From NCBI RefSeq assembly GCF_900156305.1, contig NZ_FTPL01000001.1, forward strand, positions 682,001-746,000: a stretch of DNA of 64,000 nucleotides. Direction: 5' to 3'. Shown here one piece after another: positions 43,976 to 53,171 of this stretch. Position numbers and translations under genes: made by a program. Positions within the stretch are counted from its first letter, which is position 1. Every line of letters begins with the position of its first letter. Below the pieces are notes generated by a model. That model worked only from the letters and a program-made list of their open reading frames with translations, was not told where the DNA came from and did not search any database. This DNA comes from Edaphobacillus lindanitolerans (GTDB lineage Bacteria > Bacillota > Bacilli > Bacillales_A > Planococcaceae).

Positions 43976-44758
43976 ATGATCAAAAAACGCATCATCCCCT
44001 GCCTGGATGTGAAAGACGGGCGGGTGGTGAAAGGGATTAACTTCAGGGGGCTGCGCGACATCGGCGACCCGGTGGAACTTGCCGCCCGCTACAACGCGGA
44101 AGGGGCGGATGAACTTGTATTCCTTGATGTGTCTGCAACGGACGAGGGGCACGGACTCATGCTTGATGTGATCCGGCAGACGGCGGAGACGCTGTTCATC
44201 CCGTTGGCGGTCGGCGGCGGCATCCGGACGGCGGATGACATCGGACGGCTTCTCGGGGCAGGCGCCGATAAAGTGAGCATCAATTCTGCGGCACTCGCCC
44301 GTCCCGCCCTGATCGCCGAAGCGGCGGGACGGTTCGGCAGCCAGTGTGTCTGCCTGTCGGTCGACGCCGGCTGGGACGAGGAAGCCGGCGACTGGTTCTG
44401 TTTCACGCACGGAGGCAAAAAACAAACCGATGTCCGGGTGCTCGACTGGGTCCGGGAAGGCGAACAGCAAGGAGCCGGTGAGATCCTGCTGACGAGCATG
44501 CAGGCGGACGGGACGAAAAACGGCTTCGACCTTCCGCTTTTGAAGGCGGTGGAATCGGCGGTATCCGTTCCGGTGATAGCATCCGGAGGTGCCGGGGCTG
44601 CGCGGGACTTCGTGGAACTCTTCAGGGAGACCGGCGTGTCGGCCGGCCTTGCCGCCTCGATCTTCCATAGCCGGGAGACGTCGGTCGGTGAAGTGAAGGC
44701 CCTGCTCAAAGAGAGCGGAGTCCCGGTCCGGGAGCTTGCCGGGGGTGTCCTGAAATGA
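43976..44758 (+). CDS. hisF: imidazole glycerol phosphate synthase, cyclase subunit
   Basis: 260 residues, a (beta/alpha)8 barrel homologous to His[20 protein letters not shown] holds the catalytic Asp11; [39 protein letters not shown] (second catalytic Asp) and [12 protein letters not shown] follow. It uses HisH ammonia to turn PRFAR into imidazoleglycerol phosphate and AICAR. The ATG at 43976 follows GGAGGTGA at five bases, a near-perfect site, so five extra upstream codons are rejected. It overlaps hisIE by four bases. Confidence 0.95.
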   Translation: MIKKRIIPCLDVKDGRVVKGINFRGLRDIGDPVELAARYNAEGADELVFLDVSATDEGHGLMLDVIRQTAETLFIPLAVGGGIRTADDIGRLLGAGADKVSINSAALARPALIAEAAGRFGSQCVCLSVDAGWDEEAGDWFCFTHGGKKQTDVRVLDWVREGEQQGAGEILLTSMQADGTKNGFDLPLLKAVESAVSVPVIASGGAGAARDFVELFRETGVSAGLAASIFHSRETSVGEVKALLKESGVPVRELAGGVLK

Positions 44759-45378
44759 AGCCGGATTTCTCCAAAGGACTCCTCCCCGCCATTTTGCAGC
44801 ACGGGCGCGAACGGACCGTCCTCATGCTCGGCTATATGAACGAAGAAGCCTATGAACGGACGCTTGAGGAAGGCGTCGTCTGGTTTTATTCACGGAGCAA
44901 GGGAAGGCTCTGGAAAAAAGGAGAGTCCAGCGGCCATGTCCAGCGGGTGCTGGACATCTCCCTGGACTGTGACTGCGACGCGCTCCTGATCCAGGTGGAT
45001 CCTGCCGGCCCGACATGCCACACCGGTTCCAGAAGCTGCTTTGGTGATGAAAGTCCTGCACCGGTGCAGGCGCTCGAAGAAATGATCCGCCGCCGGGCAG
45101 AAGATCATGACAGCGGTTCGTATACGAATTATCTCCTCAATGAAGGGCTGGACAAGGTCGCCAAAAAATTCGGCGAGGAAAGCTACGAGGTCGTGATCGC
45201 CGCAATGAAGGGCGACAGGGATGAACTCAGGGATGAAACGGCCGATCTGCTCTATCACCTGTTCGTCCTTCTTCACGAACAGGGTCTCGGGATCGCGGAA
45301 GTGGAGCAAGTGCTCCATGAGCGGCATTCCAGGAAAAACAATTTCAAGGGCGAACGGAAAGACGTCGAGAAATGGTAA
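44755..45378 (+). CDS. hisIE: bifunctional phosphoribosyl-AMP cyclohydrolase / phosphoribosyl-ATP pyrophosphatase
   Basis: 207 residues with two fused domains. The HisI part (about 1-110) has [32 protein letters not shown] and the metal Cys/Asp region [21 protein letters not shown]. The HisE part (about 115-200) has [17 protein letters not shown] and [19 protein letters not shown], a MazG-like pyrophosphatase fold. Together they catalyse steps two and three of the pathway. This fusion is common in Bacillota. It is the last gene of the operon and a strong terminator follows. Confidence 0.95.
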   Translation: MKPDFSKGLLPAILQHGRERTVLMLGYMNEEAYERTLEEGVVWFYSRSKGRLWKKGESSGHVQRVLDISLDCDCDALLIQVDPAGPTCHTGSRSCFGDESPAPVQALEEMIRRRAEDHDSGSYTNYLLNEGLDKVAKKFGEESYEVVIAAMKGDRDELRDETADLLYHLFVLLHEQGLGIAEVEQVLHERHSRKNNFKGERKDVEKW

Positions 45379-45420
45379 ACAGGAGAAGGAAAACAAAACC
45401 GTTTTCCTCCTCCTGTTTTC
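45377..45420. terminator. terminator of the his operon (bidirectional)
   Basis: AAACAGGAG...CTCCTGTTT with further pairing inside (GGAAAAC/GTTTTCC), lying between the convergent hisIE and acyl-CoA ligase genes, with TTTTCGTTTTC after it. Confidence 0.8.
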
Positions 45421-45454
45421 GTTTTCAGACTAACCCCTGCGCCCGTTTGCGCTT

Positions 45455-46951
45455 TTATGCCTGCTTCACAGGACGCAGCGCATGCTTCAGCACTTTCCCT
45501 GATGCGTTGCGCGGAAGTTCATCCAGGAACTCCACTTCCTCCGGGAGCTTGAACTTCGCCAAATGCCGGGTACAGTAGGCGAGAATCGCTTCATCGGATG
45601 CTTCCTTCCCCTCTTTCAGTACAATGAACGCCTTTGGCACCTCCCCGTAAACCGGGTGTGGCATGCCGACAACAGCTGCTTCGAGGACCTCCGGAATCTG
45701 GAACAGCACCTCCTCGACTTCCAGCGGATAGACATTCTCCCCTCCACGGATGATCATGTCCTTTTTCCGGTCGACGATGTACAGGAGGCCGTCATTATCC
45801 GTCCGCCCCAGATCTCCGGAAAACATCCAGCCGCCCCGGATCGCACGGGCTGTCTCTTCATCATTTTTCAGGTAGCCCTTCATGACTTGCGGACCCCGTA
45901 CAACGATTTCCCCCACTTGACCCGGCGGGACCGGATACCCGTTCTCATCCACGACCTTCACTTCAGTGCGGGGAAGGGCCTCGCCGACAGAGCCGATCTT
46001 TTCAAGCGCGTAATGGTCCTTCAGCGTCGTTGCGGCCGGTGTATTCTCGGTCTGGCCGTACAGGTTCTGTACTTTCACGTCCGGGAATGTCTCCTTCAGC
46101 TTTTTCACAAGCTCGTACGGCATCGGTGCCGCCCCGTAGCAGAACAGCCGCAGTTTTGGAACGTCCAAGTCCCTGATGTCCGGCCGGTTGAGCAGAATCG
46201 CAAACATGGCAGGCACTCCGAAGAACATCGTCGCATCCTTCTTTTCGAGTGTCGCAAGCGTCTTCTCCGGTGAGAACGACCGCTCGACCACGAGCGATCC
46301 CCCTTTGTAAGTGACCGGATTCATGAACACATGGCTCGCGGCACAATGGAACAGCGGTGTCGAAATCTGCATCCGGTCTTGATCGGTGATGTCCATCGCC
46401 TCAGCCCAGATTTCCGCCGTTGCGAGGATATTCGCATGAGACAGCATGACGCCCTTCGGCTTTCCGGTTGTCCCCGACGTGTACATGATTACCGCCGTGT
46501 CTTCCGCGTTGAGCGGAACCGGTTGAAATACAAGGGATTCATCTGCCAGGATGTGGCCAAATTCGTCCGCTCCCCCAATTTCAAGCACTTCCCCGAACCG
46601 ATGTCCCGTTCGGTCCGACGTCTCCCTCAGTTCTGCGTCCGTGATGAGCCCCTTTGCTTCCGAATGATCGAAAATGTATCCGATTTCGCTCGCCGTCAGT
46701 TTCGTGTTCACCGGCGCACAGACGAAGCCGCCGAGCTGGATGCCGAAATATGCGGCAATGAAGGCATCCGAATTCCCTGCATAGAGCGCAACCACATCCC
46801 CCGGCCGGTATCCCTCTCTTTGGAAATAAGCGGCGATCCGCTCCGCTTTTTCCCTGAATTCGCCGTATGTCCACTCCCTGTCCTCAAAAATCGTATATAC
46901 CTTCTCCGGCTGCGACTTCCCGTAGTCAATGACGAGCTCAGGCATAAACAT
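45455..46951 (-). CDS. AMP-forming acyl-CoA ligase (fatty acid type)
   Basis: 498 residues, complete. P-loop motif VIMYTSGTTGKPKGVMLSH near residue 155, FCYGAAPMPYELV near 270, LYGQTENTPAAT near 298, MFSGDLGRTDNDG near 375, DRKKDMIIRGGENVYP near 390 and the catalytic Lys in LPRNASGKVLKH near 485. It activates a carboxylic acid to acyl-AMP and then acyl-CoA; medium/long-chain acids are likely but not certain. The ATG follows GGGAGG at nine bases. A 13-base upstream motif is shared with the YfcC-type carrier. A related ligase gene 8 kb away is broken. Confidence 0.87.
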   Translation of the reverse strand: MFMPELVIDYGKSQPEKVYTIFEDREWTYGEFREKAERIAAYFQREGYRPGDVVALYAGNSDAFIAAYFGIQLGGFVCAPVNTKLTASEIGYIFDHSEAKGLITDAELRETSDRTGHRFGEVLEIGGADEFGHILADESLVFQPVPLNAEDTAVIMYTSGTTGKPKGVMLSHANILATAEIWAEAMDITDQDRMQISTPLFHCAASHVFMNPVTYKGGSLVVERSFSPEKTLATLEKKDATMFFGVPAMFAILLNRPDIRDLDVPKLRLFCYGAAPMPYELVKKLKETFPDVKVQNLYGQTENTPAATTLKDHYALEKIGSVGEALPRTEVKVVDENGYPVPPGQVGEIVVRGPQVMKGYLKNDEETARAIRGGWMFSGDLGRTDNDGLLYIVDRKKDMIIRGGENVYPLEVEEVLFQIPEVLEAAVVGMPHPVYGEVPKAFIVLKEGKEASDEAILAYCTRHLAKFKLPEEVEFLDELPRNASGKVLKHALRPVKQA

Positions 46952-47005
46952 GGCCGGTGTCCTCCCTTTTCTTTTTAATCATGATCCTCTCATATAGTTA
47001 AATGT

Positions 47006-47018
47006 TTGTTCCCAATAT
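47006..47018 (-). promoter_or_regulatory. shared 13-base motif upstream of the acyl-CoA ligase
   Basis: On the minus strand ATATTGGGAACAA, 55 bases before the ligase ATG. It is identical to 50856-50868, before the YfcC-type gene. Confidence 0.45.
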
Positions 47019-47195
47019 TCCTTCTTTTCCGGCTGATCCATTTCAGCACGAATTCATTTTATGAATGGACCTGAACCTGTACGGATAGCCTTGAGAAGGC
47101 CGGGAGCGAAAGTGACCGGGCGGATGCACACTCCGGCGGGCTTTTGGCATATGTATATAAAGGCTCAGCAAAATCGGGAATGGATGGTGACTGAA

Positions 47196-49262
47196 ATGAG
47201 CAATGGCTCATCATCAAACCGCGGGAACCAATCCGGCGGGGGCGACAAAAAGCAGCAGCAGCTCGACCAATACCGGATTTCCAACATCGGAAAACCGATG
47301 ACGACCAACCAGGGACGGAAGATTTCCAATGACTCGGAAACCTTAAAAGCCGGCGTCCGGGGCCCTTCCCTGCATGAGGATTACCACTTCCTCGAGAAGA
47401 TGACCCATTTCAACCGGGAGGAGATTCCGGAACGGGTCGTCCACGCGCGGGGTTACAGCGCATATGGAGAATTTGAATGCTATGAGTCGTTGAGAGACGT
47501 CACGAAAGCCTGTTTCCTGCAGGAAGCCGGGATGAAGACACCGGTGACCGTTCGTTTCTCCACCGTCCAGGGACCGAAAGGCTCGATGGATACGGCAAGG
47601 GATCTTCGTTGCTGGGGAACGAAGTTCTACACGGAGGAAGGGAACTACGACCTGACAATGATCGATATGCCGGTGCTGATCAACCAGGACCCGATGAAGT
47701 TCCCGGATGTGATGCATGCCTACCAGCAGAAGCAGGACGACGGAATCCCGACTGCAACCGGCGCGCACGACCGGTTCTGGGACTATGTGGCGAACAATCC
47801 GGAGTCCATCCACATGGTGATGTGGATCATGTCCGACCGGGGCATCCTCAAAAATTACCGGGTCATGGAAGCCTGGTCGATCAACACGTATCTGTTCGTC
47901 AACGAAGAAGGCGTCGCGACCTTCGTCCGTTTTGTCTGGAAGCCGGTCCTCGGCGTCCATTCCCTCCTGCAGGATGAAGCCCAGAAAATCGGCGGGATCG
48001 ATCCCGACTATCACCGGCGGGACTTGAGGGAAGCGATCGACAAAGGAGCATTTCCGGAGTATGAGCTCGGCATCCAGCTGATCCCGATGGAGGATGAGTT
48101 CAAGTTTGACTTCGATGTGCTGGATCCGGCCAAGTTCTGGCCGGAGGAAGTCGTACCCGTCCAGCTTGTCGGCAAGCTGACGCTCAACCGCAACATCGAC
48201 AACTACTTCACGGAATCCGAACAGGTCGCGTTCAACCCGGCCAACGTCGTGCCGGGAATCGGATTTTCCAATGACCCGGTCCTTCAGGGCCGGCTCCTGG
48301 CCTACCGGGATACTCAGCATCACCGGCTCGGAAGCGGAAACTATGACGAACTTCCGATCAACAGGTCGATCTGCCCGTTCCACAATAACCAGCGCCGCGG
48401 GTACATGAGGATGCGGATCGATGTGGACCAGGTCAACTACCACAACAACTCGCTGGCGGGCAACACGCCGCATACCACCCCTCCGGAGGAAGGCGGGTAC
48501 GTCCATTATCCGAAGAAAGTCGAAGGCCATGTGATCCGGGGACGCAGCCCTTCCTTCAATGACATCTACTCTCAGCCGAGGATTTTCTGGAACAGCCTCA
48601 CGCCGATCGAGAAGCAGCATACGATCGAAGCATTCAGCTATCAGCTCGGGCGCGTGAAAAGCGAATCCGTCCGGCAGCAAAACGCCGATCTGCTCGTGAA
48701 CATCGATCAGGGATTAGCCTACACCGTTGCCAAAAACATCGGCGTCGAACAGCCGGAAGGCACCCATGTGGATGTGTCGACGAGCTATCCGTCCCTCAGC
48801 CAATTCAACACTCCGAGATACGCTGCCACCCAGAAAGTGGGCATCCTGATCGGCAATGGCTTTGACGCACAGGAAGTCGCGAATGTAATGAACACGCTGA
48901 GCCAGAACGGAGTGTTCATCGTCGGCATCGGCGAAACGCTCAGCCCTGTAACGGCATCCGATGGCTCGACACTGAAAGTCGATCAGACGTTCCTCACCTA
49001 CAGCCCGTATTTGGTCGATGCCTTGTACGTGGTCGGAGGAAACTTCAATAATCCGGAGAAAGCCCGGTTTGACATCGCTGAATATATCCAGGTCGCCTAC
49101 AAGCACTACAAGCCGATCGGCATCGGCAAGACGGGCGGTTCCTTTATCCAGTTTGGAGAAAACAATAACCTGGCAGGCGTCGTCTTTGCGGCAAACAATC
49201 CGGCATTCGGCGAAGAATTCGTAGAAGCCGTTGCGCAGCACCGCTTCTGGGACAGGAAATAA
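47196..49262 (+). CDS. katE: large-subunit catalase
   Basis: 688 residues, a clade 2 catalase close in length to B. subtilis KatE (686). The active-site His lies in PERVVHARGYSAYGEFE near residue 84, the distal Asn in SDRGILKNYRVMEAW near 225, and the haem-ligand Tyr in GRLLAYRDTQHHRLG near 370. After about residue 530 there is the extra flavodoxin-like C-terminal domain (KVGILIGNGFDAQEV) of large catalases. The start ATG at 47196 follows GGATGGTGA; upstream in-frame ATGs lack sites. It decomposes hydrogen peroxide. In B. subtilis katE is sigma-B controlled, but I could not find a convincing sigma-B promoter here. Confidence 0.93.
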   Translation: MSNGSSSNRGNQSGGGDKKQQQLDQYRISNIGKPMTTNQGRKISNDSETLKAGVRGPSLHEDYHFLEKMTHFNREEIPERVVHARGYSAYGEFECYESLRDVTKACFLQEAGMKTPVTVRFSTVQGPKGSMDTARDLRCWGTKFYTEEGNYDLTMIDMPVLINQDPMKFPDVMHAYQQKQDDGIPTATGAHDRFWDYVANNPESIHMVMWIMSDRGILKNYRVMEAWSINTYLFVNEEGVATFVRFVWKPVLGVHSLLQDEAQKIGGIDPDYHRRDLREAIDKGAFPEYELGIQLIPMEDEFKFDFDVLDPAKFWPEEVVPVQLVGKLTLNRNIDNYFTESEQVAFNPANVVPGIGFSNDPVLQGRLLAYRDTQHHRLGSGNYDELPINRSICPFHNNQRRGYMRMRIDVDQVNYHNNSLAGNTPHTTPPEEGGYVHYPKKVEGHVIRGRSPSFNDIYSQPRIFWNSLTPIEKQHTIEAFSYQLGRVKSESVRQQNADLLVNIDQGLAYTVAKNIGVEQPEGTHVDVSTSYPSLSQFNTPRYAATQKVGILIGNGFDAQEVANVMNTLSQNGVFIVGIGETLSPVTASDGSTLKVDQTFLTYSPYLVDALYVVGGNFNNPEKARFDIAEYIQVAYKHYKPIGIGKTGGSFIQFGENNNLAGVVFAANNPAFGEEFVEAVAQHRFWDRK

Positions 49263-49277
49263 AAATCAAATGCAAAA

Positions 49278-49308
49278 GACACAGCCTTGAAGGCTGCGTC
49301 TTTTTTTG
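49278..49308 (+). terminator. Rho-independent terminator of katE
   Basis: The hairpin GACACAGCC-TTGA-GGCTGCGTC followed by TTTTTTT, 15 bases past the stop. Confidence 0.88.
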
Positions 49309-49317
49309 TTTAAGGGT

Positions 49318-49404
49318 GACTTGCTTAACACTCGGATCGCTTTGCTTAACACTCAGACCCACTTGCTTAACACTCGAAGCCCTTTGCTTAACACTCGCTC
49401 CCCC
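49318..49404 (+). repeat. 21-base tandem repeat, four copies of TTGCTTAACACTC
   Basis: TTGCTTAACACTC starts at 49321, 49342, 49363 and 49384, an exact 21-base period with a conserved 13-base core and variable 8-base spacer. It lies between the katE terminator and the stop of the convergent YfcC-type gene. The same core recurs at 58440 and 58461. Confidence 0.92.
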
Positions 49405-49420
49405 ACGGCGATGCCTGCCT

Positions 49421-50812
49421 TCAAATCGGACCCCAATTGATCAGGACGGCAGCACTGAGCATGATGACCGCAATGACAACCCAGATGAAGAAAAGCGGCA
49501 ACATCCAGCGGAACCACTTTGTCCAGGCGACCCCGGCGACAGCCAGGCTGGCCATGAGCGGACCCGATGTCGGGAAAATGCTGTTTGTGAAGCCGTCACC
49601 GAACTGGAATGCCTGGACGGCCACTTGCCGGGTGATGCCGAGCATGTCCGCCAGCGGTGTCAGGATCGGCATGGCGATCATCGCCTGCCCGCTTCCGGAA
49701 GGCACGAAGAAGTTCAGGATCCCGTTCGAGACGAACATCCCCAGTGCCGCAAGAACCGGAGGAAGGGATTCAAGCGGGACGGACAACGCCTGAACGAAGG
49801 TGTCCAGAATCTGGGCGTTTTCCATGATGATCAAGATCGCGCGGGCAAGTCCGACAATGAGTGCGCCGTACACCAGATTCTTGCATCCTTCCATGAATGC
49901 GAGAGTCAGCTTGTTATAATTCATCCCCGCGATGATTCCCGCACCGAGGCCGATGATGATAAAGAAAGCCGCCATATGGTTGATCGACCATTGAAAGCGG
50001 ATGGTCGCAAAGATGAAGAACGCCAGCGCAACCCCCGTGAACAGCAGGATGATCCGGTGACGGACGGTGAACGGCGCCGACAATGCATCCTCATCCCCGC
50101 CGTCTTCATCAAGTATGCCGACCAGACTTCTAGCAGGGTCTTTGAGCACCTGCCTGGAGTACCTCCATGTATACCAGATGGTCGTCCCCACGATCACCAC
50201 AAACGCTGCAATCCGCAGTCCCATGCCCGAGAACAGCGGAACGTCCGCGATCGTCTGGGCAATCCCGACTGTGTACGGGTTCAGGAAGCCGACGTTAAAT
50301 CCTGCAAATGTCGCTCCAAACGTGATGGCGACGGCCACGAGGGCATCCAGTTTCAGCGCCCTGCAAATGATCAGGCCGATCGCCACGAACGGGATCACTG
50401 AATTGGCGACCGCGCCGATCGCTCCGCCCAGCGCAAACAACCCAGAAACGATGGCGATCAGCCAGAACTCCTTCCCTTCGGTCAGTGCGACGGCCCGCAG
50501 GATCCCGCCACGGATGGCACCGGAACGTTCGATCACCTCAAAGGCGCCTCCGGCAAACAAGATCAAGAATATCAGTTCCCCCGATTGGACCATCCCCTCC
50601 TGCAAAGCAAGGAAGATGTCCATGAATCCGGCCGGTGAGCCATCCGTCTGGGTGTATGTGCCCGGAATGACCCTTTCGACACCCCCGACTTCTTCCCGCT
50701 CAAATGCACCGGACGGGACGATATATGTAGCCAAAACTGCCGCCAGTAGCACCGCAAACAAAATGACGTATGTATCCGGCATTTCCCACTTTCTCTTTTT
50801 CCCTTCACCCAT
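49421..50812 (-). CDS. YfcC-family membrane carrier
   Basis: 463 residues with about twelve membrane segments. The early YIVPSGAFER region, GGAFEVIERSGAI near residue 90 and the late FFVPSGSGQAMIAMPILTPLADM near 370 match the YfcC/DcuC (ion transporter superfamily) pattern, with two pseudo-symmetric hairpin-containing halves. Relatives move dicarboxylates, short peptides or basic amino acids; the substrate is not predictable. No enzyme lies beside it in the same direction. The upstream motif at 50856-50868 is shared with the acyl-CoA ligase gene, so a carboxylate substrate under common control is an attractive but unproven idea. Confidence 0.82.
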   Translation of the reverse strand: MGEGKKRKWEMPDTYVILFAVLLAAVLATYIVPSGAFEREEVGGVERVIPGTYTQTDGSPAGFMDIFLALQEGMVQSGELIFLILFAGGAFEVIERSGAIRGGILRAVALTEGKEFWLIAIVSGLFALGGAIGAVANSVIPFVAIGLIICRALKLDALVAVAITFGATFAGFNVGFLNPYTVGIAQTIADVPLFSGMGLRIAAFVVIVGTTIWYTWRYSRQVLKDPARSLVGILDEDGGDEDALSAPFTVRHRIILLFTGVALAFFIFATIRFQWSINHMAAFFIIIGLGAGIIAGMNYNKLTLAFMEGCKNLVYGALIVGLARAILIIMENAQILDTFVQALSVPLESLPPVLAALGMFVSNGILNFFVPSGSGQAMIAMPILTPLADMLGITRQVAVQAFQFGDGFTNSIFPTSGPLMASLAVAGVAWTKWFRWMLPLFFIWVVIAVIMLSAAVLINWGPI

Positions 50813-50851
50813 TCCCTACATCCCCTGCCTCTTAAGCTTATATTTATTCTG

Positions 50852-50870
50852 AATATTGTTCCCAATATAC
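50852..50870 (-). promoter_or_regulatory. shared motif upstream of the YfcC-type gene
   Basis: GTATATTGGGAACAATATTC on the minus strand: an ATATTG-GGAA-CAATAT palindrome whose ATATTGGGAACAA half is identical to 47006-47018. It lies 44 bases before the ORF start. Confidence 0.5.
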
Positions 50871-50909
50871 AGTCATGAACGCCAGATTGCAAATGTCGCT
50901 GCATATGAA

Positions 50910-50938
50910 AAAAACCGGCTCCCTGAAGAGAGCCGGCC
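50910..50938 (-). terminator. Rho-independent terminator of ugpCAEB
   Basis: The CCGGCT/AGCCGG stem followed on the minus strand by TTTTTTT, about 8 bases past the ugpB stop. Confidence 0.85.
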
Positions 50939-50944
50939 CATCCG

Positions 50945-52324
50945 TTATTGTTTCGTCTTATTGGCGATTTCGATCGCCCGGTTCGTTCCCTCCGCCGCTT
51001 CGTCCAGCACCTTCTGCGGATCTGCGCCCTGATACAGGTTTTCAAGCGCGGTGACGATCTGCTGCCTGGATTCCGGGAAGACGGAGATGAGTGCGCCCTG
51101 CGTCGCGATCGACGGCTTCGTGTCCTGGAGCTGGTCGACCGTCACCTGGAACTGCGGGTATTCATCCCACTTCTCTTTGACGATGTCTTCCTCATAGGCA
51201 TCCGGGTTGATCGCAAAGTATCCGGTATCGAGATGCCACTGTGCCTGGACTTCAGGAGTCGTCAAGTACTTCATGAATTCCCATGCCGCCTTTTGTTCTT
51301 CATCGGCAATTCCCTTGGACATCCAGAGGGAGGCACCGCCGATGATGACTCCCTGGCGCTCCACCTCATCCGCATGCGGGATATAGGCGACACCTACTTC
51401 AAACGGCGAGCTGTTGATCGCGTTGGCCACGCCAGCTGAGGAATCCATATACATGGCGACCTTGCCGGAGGAGAAGGCGGCACGGATATCATCCCAGTTC
51501 GTTCCGAAGTTGCCGAACGTGCCGGCCTTGTTCATTTCGTTGAGGAAGCGGAACACGTTCAGTCCTTCCGCACCGTTGAAGACTGCCTCGGTCGCATCGC
51601 CGCTGCGGCCGTTCTCTTCATTCACATACAGTCCGCCCTGCGTGGCGACGAGTTCTTCGAAGAACCAGCCGTATGTGAGCATGGAGAATCCGTACATATC
51701 GTCCGTCTTCAGCTTGGCCGCCGTGTCAATCACGTCAGCAAACGTTTCCGGCGCTTTCTCCGGGTCGAGCCCGGCTTCCTTGAAGGCGTCCTTATTGTAG
51801 AGCATGACAGGAGTGGACGAGTTGAACGGCATCGAATAAAGCTCCCCGTCAACCCGGTAGTAGTTCAGGATGTTCTCCTCGAGCTGCTCAAGGTCGTATC
51901 CATCCTCATCGATGAATTTCTGCATCGGCTCGATATAGCCGCTGTCGATCATATATTTTGTTCCGATCTCAAACACCTGCATGATCGCAGGGGCATCTTT
52001 GGTGCCGCCGATGCTCCGGAGCTTCGTCAAAAGTTCTTCATAGCTTCCCTGGAACTCGGCCTTGACCGTGTAATCGCCCTGGGATTCATTGAACCCTTCC
52101 ACGATGCTGTCAAGGGATTCCTGCCCCGAACCGGACATCGCATGCCAGAATTCAATTTCCACCTTGCCTTCATCATTGACCGCCGCTTCACTTTTCTTAT
52201 CACCGTCATCCGTTCCGGAGCCGGACTTTTCCGGAGCCGCTCCCGGATCGCTGTTCGTGCATGCTGCGAGGATGAGTGCGAGCAAGGCCACCATGATAAA
52301 TCCGATACGCATTCTCTTCTTCAA
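50945..52324 (-). CDS. ugpB: ABC transporter substrate-binding lipoprotein (UgpB-like)
   Basis: 459 residues. Lipoprotein signal with lipobox LAAC (Cys near 22), an acidic Ser/Gly linker, then a family 1 solute-binding fold: EIEFWHAMSGSGQESLDSIV near 57, YSMPFNSSTPVMLYNKDAFKEAG near 165, GVAYIPHADEV near 325. The YSMPFNSSTP and WDDIRAAFSSGKVAMYMDSS stretches resemble UgpB. The gene is last in ugpC-ugpA-ugpE-ugpB, and the operon faces a glycerophosphodiesterase, which supports glycerol-3-phosphate or glycerophosphodiesters as ligand; a sugar is the alternative. The start is TTG with GGGGAGA six bases upstream, better placed than the ATG three codons on. Confidence 0.82.
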   Translation of the reverse strand: MKKRMRIGFIMVALLALILAACTNSDPGAAPEKSGSGTDDGDKKSEAAVNDEGKVEIEFWHAMSGSGQESLDSIVEGFNESQGDYTVKAEFQGSYEELLTKLRSIGGTKDAPAIMQVFEIGTKYMIDSGYIEPMQKFIDEDGYDLEQLEENILNYYRVDGELYSMPFNSSTPVMLYNKDAFKEAGLDPEKAPETFADVIDTAAKLKTDDMYGFSMLTYGWFFEELVATQGGLYVNEENGRSGDATEAVFNGAEGLNVFRFLNEMNKAGTFGNFGTNWDDIRAAFSSGKVAMYMDSSAGVANAINSSPFEVGVAYIPHADEVERQGVIIGGASLWMSKGIADEEQKAAWEFMKYLTTPEVQAQWHLDTGYFAINPDAYEEDIVKEKWDEYPQFQVTVDQLQDTKPSIATQGALISVFPESRQQIVTALENLYQGADPQKVLDEAAEGTNRAIEIANKTKQ

Positions 52325-52352
52325 CTGGTTTCTCCCCTTTTCAGATCGAATT

Positions 52353-53171
52353 TTATTTCAGCGCGCCCTGAGTCAGGCCCTTCTGCAATTGCTTTTGTCC
52401 CAAGAACAGGAGCAGCAGTGTCGGGATGATCACGACGATGACCCCTGCCATCACCACCCCCCAATCGGTTGCGACTTCCTGGGACTGCAGCTGCTTGAGG
52501 CCGATCTGGACCGTCCGGACCGAGTTGTTGGTCGTGACGAGAAGCGGCCACAAATACATATTCCAGGTCGTCAGGAATCCGTATGCCCCAAGTGTCACGA
52601 GGCTCGTTTTGGAAACGGGCAGCACGACTTTCAGGAAAAAGCGGAAAGGTCCGAGCCCTGCCACCTGTGACGCTTCATGCAGTTCCTTCGGGATGGTCTT
52701 GAAGTGTTGCCTGAGCAGAAAGGTTCCGAATGCAAGCGCAAAGAACGGCAGCGTCAGGCCTTGGTACGTATTGAGCCAGTTCAGATTCTGGATGATGAAG
52801 AAATTCGGGATCATGGTCGCTTCCCACGGGATCATCATCGTGGAGATGAACAGGAAGAATACAAAGTTGCTGCCCCGGAACGGGATGAACACAAATGCAT
52901 AAGCCGCGAGCGAACAGACGACGAGCTGGCCGAGCATGACCCCTGCCGAGACAATGAAGCTGTTCAGCAAGTAGTTCAGGAGCGGCAGCCGGTCAAACAC
53001 CCGGATGTAATTGTCCAGATGGAATGATTCCGGGAAAAACTTCCCCTGGAGGATCTCCGGGCCGGTCATGAAGCTGATCATGAACGCATAGACGATCGGA
53101 AAGAAAAGAATGACCGCCGAAACCGTCAGCATTGTGTAGAAGGTGATTTTCTTCGGGACGCTCATCGTCAT
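52353..53171 (-). CDS. ugpE: ABC transporter permease (UgpE-like)
   Basis: 272 residues with six membrane segments, binding-protein-dependent permease of the MalG/UgpE group. The EAA-type loop is ELHEASQVAGLGPFRFFLKVVLPVSK near residue 185. It pairs with UgpA to form the channel. The first codon overlaps ugpA by four bases, and 28 bases separate it from ugpB. The segment MMIPWEATMIPNFFII is typical of UgpE. Substrate inference comes from the operon, not this subunit. Confidence 0.87.
   Translation of the reverse strand: MTMSVPKKITFYTMLTVSAVILFFPIVYAFMISFMTGPEILQGKFFPESFHLDNYIRVFDRLPLLNYLLNSFIVSAGVMLGQLVVCSLAAYAFVFIPFRGSNFVFFLFISTMMIPWEATMIPNFFIIQNLNWLNTYQGLTLPFFALAFGTFLLRQHFKTIPKELHEASQVAGLGPFRFFLKVVLPVSKTSLVTLGAYGFLTTWNMYLWPLLVTTNNSVRTVQIGLKQLQSQEVATDWGVVMAGVIVVIIPTLLLLFLGQKQLQKGLTQGALK

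Noticed and set aside
46952-47195. Sigma-B promoter for katE
   Set aside because: No GTTT-N13-15-GGGTA pair could be found in the upstream region.
47343-48680. 445-residue reading frame antisense to catalase
   Set aside because: It lies wholly inside katE on the other strand, lacks a ribosome binding site and family motifs, and is expected from GC-rich codon use.
49318-49404. CRISPR array
   Set aside because: The 21-base period gives a 13-base core with 8-base spacers, far too short for CRISPR, and no cas genes are present.
49316-50401. Plus-strand frame starting in the 21-base repeats
   Set aside because: The CLTL-rich start is a translation of the repeat, and the rest is antisense to the YfcC-type carrier.
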